From assembly GCA_964535295.1 (NCBI GenBank), contig CAZHUW010000144.1, forward strand, positions 1-8,878: a DNA stretch of 8,878 nt. Direction: 5' to 3'. This DNA is from SB21 sp964535295 (GTDB taxonomy: Bacteria; CLD3; SB21). Under the pieces are notes generated by a model. It ran no database searches. It was not told where the DNA came from and saw only the letters and a program-made list of their open reading frames with translations. This document shows, piece by piece, positions 1 through 6,401 of this stretch. Numbering within the stretch: the first letter of the stretch is position 1; the number at the start of each line of letters is the position of its first letter. The position numbers and the translations under genes are program-made.

Positions 1-2581
1 ATCCGCGCCCCATCCACTCACCCGTGGCCAGTACTTTGACCACGAACGGGTGTCTCAATTTCGACATGATGCGCCCTTCACGCTGAAATCGCGTACGATT
101 CTCTTTATCATCCATGAGTTTCTCGCTGATCACTTTCAGCGCGACATGGCTTCGCGAGGTTTTGTCAAATGCCAGATATACGATGCCCATCGCGCCTTCC
201 CCGATGATCTCTTTGATCTTATACTGGGCGACATAACGCAGCGATCGCCATTTTCTGAAACGCCGCCAACCGCGTAATGAGAAGCGAAAGATCAGCGGAA
301 TGAGAATTATGACCAGCGCAGCCACGCCGGCGCGAAACCAAAGGGTTTGCCAATATGCGGGAACGATCGTGAAAGGAACTGTGACCGTTTCACTCCACAC
401 GCCGGAGATACCGCGCGCGCGGACTTTGAATACATAATTACCGGGTTCCAAATTGGTGAATGAAATGTAATCGCGCGTCGTCGGCGCTTCCCAATCATGA
501 TCATAGCCTTCGAGCATGAATTGATAATTCATGCTCTTTTCAGATTTCAACTCGACTCCCGTCACCTGGAAATCAAGTGAATTCTGCTGATGCGGCAAAG
601 CGGGAAGAATCTCTGTCGAAATATCCTTTCCAAACGACCTGATCTTGTCCACATAGACCAGAGGCTGAACGACCTCGGTCTTTTTTTCAATTACTTTGAA
701 ACGGCATACGCCCAATGACGATCCAAACCAAATATCCCCGTTCTTATCTGCGATCATGGCGTTCTCGTACACTTCATCGCTTAAAAGCCCCTGTTTGACG
801 GTGTAGGTTTCCATGATCTTACCGTCCCAGATATTCAACCCTTTTACTGTGCCGATCCACAGCCGCCCTTTTTTGTCCTCTTGTATCGAAACAATATCGT
901 TGGATGTTAGTCCGTCTTTTTTTGTAAATGACTGCAAGACCCCATCGCTGAAAAGGATCAGCCCGGCCTGGCGCGTTCCAAGCCAAATATTTCCGCGGGT
1001 ATCCTCATAAATTGACGTGACCTGATTGCTGGGAAATCCGCTGCTTTTGGACATCGTGGTAAACGGGTTCAGGTTTTTAAAATAACGTTCCGGATCCCAT
1101 ACGGACAAGCCGCCGGCTTCTTTGAACCGGCTCGGCTGCCCGCATCCGAATAAGATGCGTCCTTTCCGATCCTGGATCATATTGAATACACGCAAGCCCG
1201 CGAGGCCCTGTGACGTCGTGAACTGTACAGACTGACCTTGCGGATTATAACGCACTGCGCCGTACGCGTCCGTGCCAAACCACATATTCTTCTCGCGGTC
1301 CTCAAGAAAGCACAGAACATCCGTCAGATAAATATTCTTCTTATTGAATTGAGTAAATTTTTTTCCGTTATAGACAAATACGCCGTTCCCCGATGTAGAA
1401 ACCCATATGCGTCCTTGTGAATCTTCCATCAACGCATAGACATTTTTGTGAGGCAATCCGTCCTTGGCCGTGAACACTTTAAACTCATTTCCATCGAAAC
1501 GGGTCAGGCCGCTCTCGTAGGAAGTGAACCAATATGCGCCGGTACGGTCCTGTATGACATCCAGAACAAAGTTGCCGGCCAGCCCAGACTCTTTATCATA
1601 ATTTTCGAACGGATAAGGAACCGATTTTACCAGCCCGCTATTGGCAGTACCGATCCACAACGTTCCTTCACGGTCTTCAAATACGCAGGTGATGTTGTTT
1701 TCGGGCAATCCGTTTTTCGCCGAAATGGAGCTCAATGTATAACCGTTCATGAACATCACACCGGAACCGAAAGTGGAGAAAAGTAAAGTACCGTTTTTTG
1801 TTTGATACATATTGTAAATTTTCGGATTCAGGGATCCAACAGGATTTTCTTCCGCGATGACCGTGCGGTCACCGGACCATCGTATCTTCTTAACGCCTTT
1901 GTCAAACGAACTGATCCAAAGGTCGTGATTTTTATCTTCGACAATTCCGCTGATACCGGAGGTGACCTGGAAAACTTTGAGAGATCCTGTTTTCCCGTCC
2001 TTGTTCCAATACACCGTACCGCCCAGTTCTGCAAAATACAAGGTCCCGTCAGCCGCTCTGCAGATCTGATCGATACTTTGCCCGGTCAGCGATTTTTCAA
2101 TATGAATGTTCTGCGAAACGCTGTCCGATTGTATTTTTGTAACGCCTTTTTTCGTTCCCAGCCAGACTTCGCCTTGTTCGCCGGCCTCTAAAGACACGAT
2201 CGCTTTGTCACTAAGACCGTCACTGATACCGAATACATGAAGATCGTAATCGCCGAATCCGTTGCGCATGAATTTCACCACGCCTCCGGAAAGAGTGCCC
2301 ACCCATATATGCCCGTAAGAATCTTCACACATCGCGCGCGTCGCATTATCCGGCAACCCCTCTTCCGTGGTGAATGTACGGAATTCTTTTCCGTTATACA
2401 GCGCAACGCCGCCGGCCGTCGTAAACCAGAGATTTCCAAGCCTGTCCTGCAGTATACGTTCTGCGGCAAAAGGAGGAAATCCGTCTGCGGCCGTGTATAT
2501 CCTGAATGAATATTTTTGTGAATACACCAACGCCGGAAATAACAAAGGCAGGATAATGATGTATGCGTAATATTTTTTCAT
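1..2581 (-). CDS. Receptor-type Ser/Thr protein kinase with double beta-propeller and Y_Y_Y sensor (3' end beyond window)
   Basis: The minus-strand frame from the ATG at 2581 stays open to the window edge, giving 860 residues without a stop. Residues 1-21 form a signal peptide (two Lys, hydrophobic stretch, likely cleavage after VYS). Residues about 41-628 hold fourteen Reg_prop repeats, residues 668-742 a Y_Y_Y domain (LEGYDHDWEAP, then LEPGNYVFKVRA), and 749-766 a single transmembrane helix. A basic juxtamembrane stretch (RGWRRFRKWRSLR) leads directly into a protein kinase N-lobe: glycine loop GEGAMG at 794-799, ATP-binding Lys816 in VALKV, and alpha-C Glu835 in FQREG, followed by KLRHPFVVKVLATGEW. 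The catalytic loop and DFG lie outside the window, so activity cannot be judged. Inferred topology is sensor in the periplasm, kinase in the cytoplasm. Start choice: the ATG gives a good signal peptide, begins four bases after the preceding stop, and has a weak GGGAA nine bases upstream. It is translationally coupled to the alarmone hydrolase gene. Ligand unknown. Domain calls are strong; function is inferred. Confidence 0.92.
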   Translation of the reverse strand, partial: MKKYYAYIIILPLLFPALVYSQKYSFRIYTAADGFPPFAAERILQDRLGNLWFTTAGGVALYNGKEFRTFTTEEGLPDNATRAMCEDSYGHIWVGTLSGGVVKFMRNGFGDYDLHVFGISDGLSDKAIVSLEAGEQGEVWLGTKKGVTKIQSDSVSQNIHIEKSLTGQSIDQICRAADGTLYFAELGGTVYWNKDGKTGSLKVFQVTSGISGIVEDKNHDLWISSFDKGVKKIRWSGDRTVIAEENPVGSLNPKIYNMYQTKNGTLLFSTFGSGVMFMNGYTLSSISAKNGLPENNITCVFEDREGTLWIGTANSGLVKSVPYPFENYDKESGLAGNFVLDVIQDRTGAYWFTSYESGLTRFDGNEFKVFTAKDGLPHKNVYALMEDSQGRIWVSTSGNGVFVYNGKKFTQFNKKNIYLTDVLCFLEDREKNMWFGTDAYGAVRYNPQGQSVQFTTSQGLAGLRVFNMIQDRKGRILFGCGQPSRFKEAGGLSVWDPERYFKNLNPFTTMSKSSGFPSNQVTSIYEDTRGNIWLGTRQAGLILFSDGVLQSFTKKDGLTSNDIVSIQEDKKGRLWIGTVKGLNIWDGKIMETYTVKQGLLSDEVYENAMIADKNGDIWFGSSLGVCRFKVIEKKTEVVQPLVYVDKIRSFGKDISTEILPALPHQQNSLDFQVTGVELKSEKSMNYQFMLEGYDHDWEAPTTRDYISFTNLEPGNYVFKVRARGISGVWSETVTVPFTIVPAYWQTLWFRAGVAALVIILIPLIFRFSLRGWRRFRKWRSLRYVAQYKIKEIIGEGAMGIVYLAFDKTSRSHVALKVISEKLMDDKENRTRFQREGRIMSKLRHPFVVKVLATGEWMGRG
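698..2461 (-). repeat. Fourteen Reg_prop beta-propeller repeats inside the sensor kinase
   Basis: Within the sensor, a motif of the form ED..G.lW.GT..G recurs with its aromatic/hydrophobic core residue at 52, 93, 140, 182, 222, 267, 309, 351, 393, 434, 477, 533, 575 and 618. Spacing is about 40-47 residues, with one longer step (56) between the eleventh and twelfth repeats, where an insert containing FKEAGG and WDPERYF sits. Many repeats are preceded by a D/NGL(P/S) turn (EGLPDN, NGLPEN, DGLPHK, DGLTSN). Fourteen repeats equal two seven-bladed propellers, the arrangement known from Bacteroides hybrid two-component sensors. Repeats 4, 6 and 11 lack the central Trp (Tyr or Leu instead). Confidence 0.88.
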
Positions 2582-2585
2582 GTCG

Positions 2586-3173
2586 TCAGCTTCCCGGTTT
2601 AGACTGGTTTTGTTCTTCCGTTAACTTCTTGCGGCCTTCCGTCAACACCGCGTCATACAGATCTTCCAATGTTTTGTTGGTTCCACGAACGCCGCTGATA
2701 ACGTTTTCCGTCCAATCGAGATATTCCCACCGTCTCTCGAACGGCCATCCTTTGGGCGGCGCATTGGTGACGTCGCGTACGTTGCATATCTTGTCGCAAA
2801 TTTTGAGCTGCTTGGCCCGCACGCTCCGGTGCGGCGCCTGTACGATCTGGAGCCGCTTACGTTCGGTTTTGGATAACCTTTTATCGTCCGTAACCTCCAG
2901 AACAAGTTCAAGGACTTCTTTCCCGAACAGTTGCTCAATCTCTTCCGGGCTCGTCTGCGTATCTTCGATCGTGTCGTGCAGAAGTGCGCCTAAAATGATC
3001 ACGATATCCCGAACGCCTCCAACATTCCATAAAAGTTCCGCCACCTGAATGGGATGGTTAATATACGGCGAAGCCTCGGCATCCTTTCGGCGCTGGTTGC
3101 GATGTTTTTCCGCTGAGAATTTCAAAGCCGACAGGATGAGCTCAATATCTTTTTCTTGAAAAGTTGCCGTCAT
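2586..3173 (-). CDS. MESH1-type single-domain (p)ppGpp hydrolase (small alarmone hydrolase, HD domain)
   Basis: A 195-residue HD-family protein covering only the hydrolase part of RelA/SpoT; there is no synthetase, TGS or ACT domain. It can be lined up by eye along nearly its whole length with animal MESH1 (HDDC3): RNQRRKDAEASPYINHP (25-41), ALLHDTIEDT (63-72), EVTDDKRLSKTERKRLQ (93-109), QAPH (112-115) and a DK.CNVRD helix. The Mn-binding residues known for MESH1 correspond to His40, His66, Asp67 and Asp127, and the catalytic Glu-Asp pair to Glu70-Asp71, all present and offset by a constant five residues. The expected reaction is removal of the 3'-pyrophosphate of ppGpp in the cytoplasm; MESH1 relatives can also dephosphorylate NADPH, so that is an alternative. 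The ATG overlaps the preceding stop (ATGA) with GGGGA seven bases upstream. The stop lies four bases before the receptor kinase start. The last ~15 residues are a polar tail. Confidence 0.93.
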   Translation of the reverse strand: MTATFQEKDIELILSALKFSAEKHRNQRRKDAEASPYINHPIQVAELLWNVGGVRDIVIILGALLHDTIEDTQTSPEEIEQLFGKEVLELVLEVTDDKRLSKTERKRLQIVQAPHRSVRAKQLKICDKICNVRDVTNAPPKGWPFERRWEYLDWTENVISGVRGTNKTLEDLYDAVLTEGRKKLTEEQNQSKPGS

Positions 3174-4660
3174 GGCTTTTTCCCCGATCTTCTTTGATTC
3201 AGGATCGCTGAAAATGATTTTGATTTTATTTCATCCGTCGTCAGGCCGACACGTCGCACATCGTCTGCCGTAATGGCACCGCAGTTGAATGCACGCAGAA
3301 AATAATTCAATAACCCTTGTCCGCTTGCCGCATCATCAAACATCTGCCCGCTTAATGCAGCCTGATTACCTTTTTCGATGACCGACTGCATACGGAAGGA
3401 AGCCGGTTCCAATCCCTCAAGAAAGAAAGCATAAACCGACGCGTAGCGGACCGGCAGATGGGCCGGGTGCAGGTCCCAACTTTGACAGAATCCATGAGCC
3501 AACGACCGTTGTATCTGTCGGAAATAATCCTTCCAGACGCGATGGACCGCTTCCCGGTTTTCCTTTTTTTGTTTGGCCGTAAGCGGTTTACCGGTTTCGC
3601 GATGCGGACCGGCCGGTATCGTATGATTCGCTCCATCCGAAAGACGTATGCCCGTACCTGCAAGAGAAACCTGCATTACGTGACGTGCGAAATCGCAGGC
3701 TGCATGATCCGGCGTTTGAAATTGCGAAGAAATGCCCAAACCGGTCGTATAATCATACGGGCCAAAATGAACCGCCACACAACGTCCTTCACCGGTTTTC
3801 ACAAGATCCAAAAGCAGCGATGTACCGGTTTTGCCGAAAATGACCTGCGGAGACTCCATCATGATTTCCAATTTCAACGATCCGGCCTGTAAATGACGTT
3901 GCCGTTCAAACTCAATTAGCAATTGAACCAAAGCGGTTACTTGCTCAACCATTACAACTTTCGGGAGCGTCACGACAAAATTCTCCGGAACCCGGTTCCC
4001 TGTCTTCTCACACAAAGCGGTCAAATAAATATCCAGGGTACGAACGGCGCGTTTTTTTAATTCCTCTGAAAACGATTTGATACGAATTCCAAAATTCGGC
4101 GGCATCATGGGCTGCTCCATTGCCCGGGCCGTTTCAAAAGCGGTACGCATAGCTTCATGATCTTCCTCTGCATCCGTTCGATACCCGAACCCGTCCTCAA
4201 AATCAATGCGATAATCTTCGATCGGCTCATGCGTCAGTTTTTCAAGAACACGGTTATACACGGTAAAGGCGAGCCAAGCGGCTTTGTTTTTGTTTTCAAC
4301 TTGGAATGTTTGCTTCTGCAATCTTTTTCTGAGAGTCTCTATTTGTTTTTTTGAAGAAGGCAGATTTTCACAACCCTTTATCCCAATAGCCTTTGCGAAT
4401 TCCGTAAAATCAGAAGCGTACGATTGCATGGCACCCAATGCGAATTTACTTAATTTTATTATCGTATCGGATTTGAATAAATGCGCCCCGCCATAAAACG
4501 TATGAACCGGCTGTCGTTGCCCCGGATCGCCGGGATAATTTTGAATAAAATCCTCATTGGCCTTATTGAGCAACGAAAAGATCTGAAGCTCCGTTTCCGC
4601 TGAAAACGAGCGGTGGAGATTCGTATCTTCAATGGCCAATTGCGCCGCTATTCTGCTCAT
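3170..4660 (-). CDS. Aldolase/citrate-lyase-like protein of the HpcH/HpaI-CitE superfamily (DUF6986-like)
   Basis: A 496-residue protein resembling the family often annotated as DUF6986, aldolase or 'phosphoenolpyruvate kinase'. Visible motifs: PVHTFYGGAHLF (51-62), the acidic DFEDGFG (153-159) followed by DAEEDHEA, LEIMMESPQ with Glu269 as the likely metal-binding Glu of CitE-type TIM barrels, VAVHFGPYDYTTGLG (295-309) containing the likely second metal ligand Asp303, and a C-terminal WDLHPAHLPVRYAS (395-408), all typical of citrate/malyl-CoA lyase-like folds. It is longer than ordinary CitE (about 300 residues), with N- and C-terminal extensions. The substrate cannot be told from sequence; cleavage or condensation of a small oxo-acid is the family expectation. 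Start chosen: ATG at 4660 with AAGGA seven bases upstream. It is the first gene of a three-gene operon and overlaps the alarmone hydrolase gene by four bases. No signal peptide. Confidence 0.8.
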   Translation of the reverse strand: MSRIAAQLAIEDTNLHRSFSAETELQIFSLLNKANEDFIQNYPGDPGQRQPVHTFYGGAHLFKSDTIIKLSKFALGAMQSYASDFTEFAKAIGIKGCENLPSSKKQIETLRKRLQKQTFQVENKNKAAWLAFTVYNRVLEKLTHEPIEDYRIDFEDGFGYRTDAEEDHEAMRTAFETARAMEQPMMPPNFGIRIKSFSEELKKRAVRTLDIYLTALCEKTGNRVPENFVVTLPKVVMVEQVTALVQLLIEFERQRHLQAGSLKLEIMMESPQVIFGKTGTSLLLDLVKTGEGRCVAVHFGPYDYTTGLGISSQFQTPDHAACDFARHVMQVSLAGTGIRLSDGANHTIPAGPHRETGKPLTAKQKKENREAVHRVWKDYFRQIQRSLAHGFCQSWDLHPAHLPVRYASVYAFFLEGLEPASFRMQSVIEKGNQAALSGQMFDDAASGQGLLNYFLRAFNCGAITADDVRRVGLTTDEIKSKSFSAILNQRRSGKKP

Positions 4661-4735
4661 TACTTAATCCTTACCATATACAACTCTTAATGCGTTCTGC
4701 AAAATATACCGGATCTCGTCTTGAGTAATCGAGCG

Positions 4736-4783
4736 GTAACGGACACACTTGCGATGAACCGGCTCCGAACGGAGATCCGTTAC
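4736..4783 (-). promoter_or_regulatory. Nested hairpin with alternative pairing in the 5' leader of the aldolase-like gene
   Basis: GTAACGGA (4736-4743) pairs perfectly with TCCGTTAC (4776-4783). Inside the loop, CTCCG (4763-4767) pairs with CGGAG (4770-4774). A second copy of AACGGA (4768-4773) could instead pair with the adjacent TCCGTT (4776-4781), so two structures compete for one arm. The element ends about 75 bases upstream of the start codon at 4660. It matches no riboswitch class I recognise. A regulatory role is inference; it could also be a protein-binding inverted repeat. Confidence 0.4.
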
Positions 4784-4915
4784 TTACCATAACCATAACT
4801 CTTGACTCTGAGCGTAGAAACAATGAAAAATATATAACAAGAATTAAATAATAAAAAAGTGAAAACGCGCTTCAAACAATAAAAAGAGGTAAATTCTGTA
4901 ACACAAAGTATCCGA

Positions 4916-4939
4916 TGAAACCTGTCCTTAGAGGTTTCA
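4916..4939. repeat. Hairpin-forming inverted repeat downstream of ygeY
   Basis: TGAAACCT (4916-4923) and AGGTTTCA (4932-4939) form a perfect 8-bp stem with an 8-base loop. It lies about 115 bases past the ygeY stop on the minus strand. The sequence after the stem has no T-run (ATCGGATAC), so a Rho-independent terminator is not well supported; an mRNA 3'-end processing or stabilising hairpin, or an operator, remain possible. Confidence 0.45.
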
Positions 4940-5053
4940 GAGAGTTGAAAATCGTATAGCTATTCGCAAAAATGAACTTAGAAATCGCTTGTTTTTTGTT
5001 TAGCGCCATTCATTAAACTAAACAGGCCATAGCTAAGATTTACAACAATGAGA

Positions 5054-6256
5054 TTATTTTTGTACCTCCTTGAGGTACATCTTCGGAAATGCAGCATACC
5101 ACGCCGACGCTTTCACCAAATGTTCGACGGGAATATGTTCGGTCGCCATGTGCGCGTAAACTTCATTCCCCGGCCCGAACCCGATACACGGAATACCGTG
5201 CATGCCCATAACGGCAACGCCGTTCGTACTAAATACCCACCGGCTCACCTGCGGCTTTTCGCCAAACAATCCTTCGAATGTTTTAACACCCGTATGAAGC
5301 GCCGGATGATCTTCCGGCAGGAGCCAGGTAGGGTAATATTTTTTCGTCGGGTAGGTCAACCCTTTCCAACTCGGAACGGCATAGTCAAGCACCACAACTT
5401 CAGCACTCGCCGCTTTTACACTTGGCAGATCTTGAATTTCTTTTACGGCTGATTCCAAAGTGTCCGTCGCCGCAAGTCGGCGGTCGAGATGAATGGCCGC
5501 CGAGTCTGCAACCGCACAAAGCGACGGCGATGTCGAACGGAACTCTGCAATTGTCACAGTTCCTTTCCCAAGGAAAGGTTCACCGCCGAGACGTTCATTT
5601 AGCTTTTCGATATCCAGAACGATCGGCGCCATTTTATAAACGGCATTCACACCGCGTTCGGGTGCTGAACCGTGGCAGGATATTCCTTTGGTGCGAACTT
5701 CGATCTCCATTCTTCCGCGGTGTCCGCGGTACACGGCAAGGTTGGTCGGCTCTGTGATCACAACGATCTCAGGACGGATTTTATCTTCTTTAATAATGTA
5801 CTGCCAGCAAAGTCCGTCGCAATCCTCTTCCTGCACGCTGCCTACAACGTACAACGTATAGTCGTCTTCAAGCCCCAGGTCTTTAATGATCTTTCCGCCG
5901 TAGACAATAGAAGCCAGAGCGCCCTTCATGTCACATGCGCCGCGGCCGTATATGATGCCGTCTTTCTCATCGCCTTTGAATGGATCAACTTTCCAATTCT
6001 CAGGATTACCGACATCGACGGTGTCTACATGCGCGTCGAGCGCGATCACATGTTTTCCGTGCCCGATGCGCCCGATAATATTCCCCATCGGATCGATCGT
6101 AATTTCATCGTATCGGCATTTTTCCATTTCCTGCTTCACGCGGGCAATGACATTAGCTTCCTGTGAACTCATCGATTTGATGGCGATCAGGTCACGGAGA
6201 AATCCTGCTACTGCTCGTTCATTCTTTTTTGCTTCGTCGTAGATCTTTTTTAACAT
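5054..6256 (-). CDS. ygeY: YgeY family selenium metabolism-linked M20 hydrolase
   Basis: A 400-residue M20-family metallohydrolase (ArgE/DapE/carboxypeptidase G2 fold). Metal-site motifs are present: ALDAHVDTV (His76, Asp78), GRGACDMKGALAS (Asp109), QEEDCDG (catalytic Glu143, Glu144), ITEPTN (Glu169) and a C-terminal His in YAHMATEH (369 or 374). The dimerisation-domain His lies in CHGSAPERG (His195). The patterns GRGACDMKG, VVGSVQEEDCDG and FSTNGV fit the YgeY subfamily rather than ArgE or DapE, as does the neighbouring ygeW. M20 enzymes hydrolyse amide bonds of acylated or carbamoylated amino compounds; the natural substrate here is not established. Start: ATG at 6256 with AGGA nine bases upstream. 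It is cytoplasmic, with no signal peptide. The 3' end carries a perfect palindrome that includes the last codons. It probably shares transcription with the upstream PLP enzyme gene, 145 bases away. Confidence 0.92.
   Translation of the reverse strand: MLKKIYDEAKKNERAVAGFLRDLIAIKSMSSQEANVIARVKQEMEKCRYDEITIDPMGNIIGRIGHGKHVIALDAHVDTVDVGNPENWKVDPFKGDEKDGIIYGRGACDMKGALASIVYGGKIIKDLGLEDDYTLYVVGSVQEEDCDGLCWQYIIKEDKIRPEIVVITEPTNLAVYRGHRGRMEIEVRTKGISCHGSAPERGVNAVYKMAPIVLDIEKLNERLGGEPFLGKGTVTIAEFRSTSPSLCAVADSAAIHLDRRLAATDTLESAVKEIQDLPSVKAASAEVVVLDYAVPSWKGLTYPTKKYYPTWLLPEDHPALHTGVKTFEGLFGEKPQVSRWVFSTNGVAVMGMHGIPCIGFGPGNEVYAHMATEHIPVEHLVKASAWYAAFPKMYLKEVQK
5061..5079. repeat. Perfect palindrome at the 3' end of ygeY containing a full Shine-Dalgarno-like sequence
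   Basis: TGTACCTC (5061-5068) and GAGGTACA (5072-5079) form an 8-bp stem with a 3-base loop. On the coding strand it encodes the final residues YLKEVQ and contains AAGGAGGT (5071-5064), complementary to the 16S rRNA tail. No start codon follows at normal spacing, and on the minus strand the stem is followed by A-rich sequence, not T-rich, so neither a downstream gene start nor a terminator is supported. Confidence 0.45.
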
Positions 6257-6289
6257 GCTTCTTCGTCCTTATTGTTTTGTAAAACACAA

Positions 6290-6400
6290 TGCCACAGATT
6301 CACAAATCGAACAAATGTTATTTTTTTTAGTAATGAATTGTCGCCACGGGTACTTATTCACAAAATATGTTAGTTGTCAAATCTCTGTGAATCTTTGGCA
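6290..6400. repeat. Intergenic inverted-repeat element (GCCACAGATTCACA type) between the PLP enzyme gene and ygeY
   Basis: TGCCACAGATTCACAAA (6290-6306) and the reverse complement of 6384-6400, TGCCAAAGATTCACAGA, match at 15 of 17 positions. They enclose about 77 AT-rich bases with a run of eight T (plus strand). The element fills most of the gap, ending one base before the PLP gene's stop codon. It resembles palindromic repeats scattered between genes in Bacteroidota-like genomes. No transposase is present, so mobility is not shown. In RNA it would fold into a long hairpin. Confidence 0.6.
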
Positions 6401-6401
6401 A

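Larger units (their letters stand above)
4661..5053. other. Gene-free AT-rich intergenic region, likely promoter and leader of the downstream operon
   Basis: There is no convincing ORF on either strand. The stretch 4800-4905 is very AT-rich; read on the minus strand it contains TTGTTATATATTTTT around 4825-4840, a plausible but unproven promoter zone for the 4660 gene. A 7-bp inverted repeat TGTTTAG/CTAAACA (4997-5003 and 5018-5024) and an 8-bp hairpin (4916-4939) lie just downstream of ygeY, but neither is followed by a T-run on the minus strand. They are therefore not clear intrinsic terminators. A more elaborate hairpin cluster lies at 4736-4783. Confidence 0.5.

Noticed and set aside
50..277. 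Plus-strand 75-codon frame near the left edge
   Set aside because: It is antisense to the kinase N-lobe, where the glycine loop, catalytic Lys and alpha-C Glu are clear on the minus strand.
2563..3048. Plus-strand frame of 161 codons opposite the alarmone hydrolase gene
   Set aside because: Its Ser/Arg-rich low-complexity translation mirrors the hydrolase codons; the minus-strand protein has all catalytic motifs.
4916..4939. Rho-independent terminator for ygeY
   Set aside because: The stem is perfect, but no T-run follows it on the minus strand, so it is recorded only as a hairpin.
4974..5045. Small peptide gene following the AAGGAGGT at the end of ygeY
   Set aside because: The only near-start is ATT at about 14 bases, and the encoded ~23-residue peptide has no recognisable feature.
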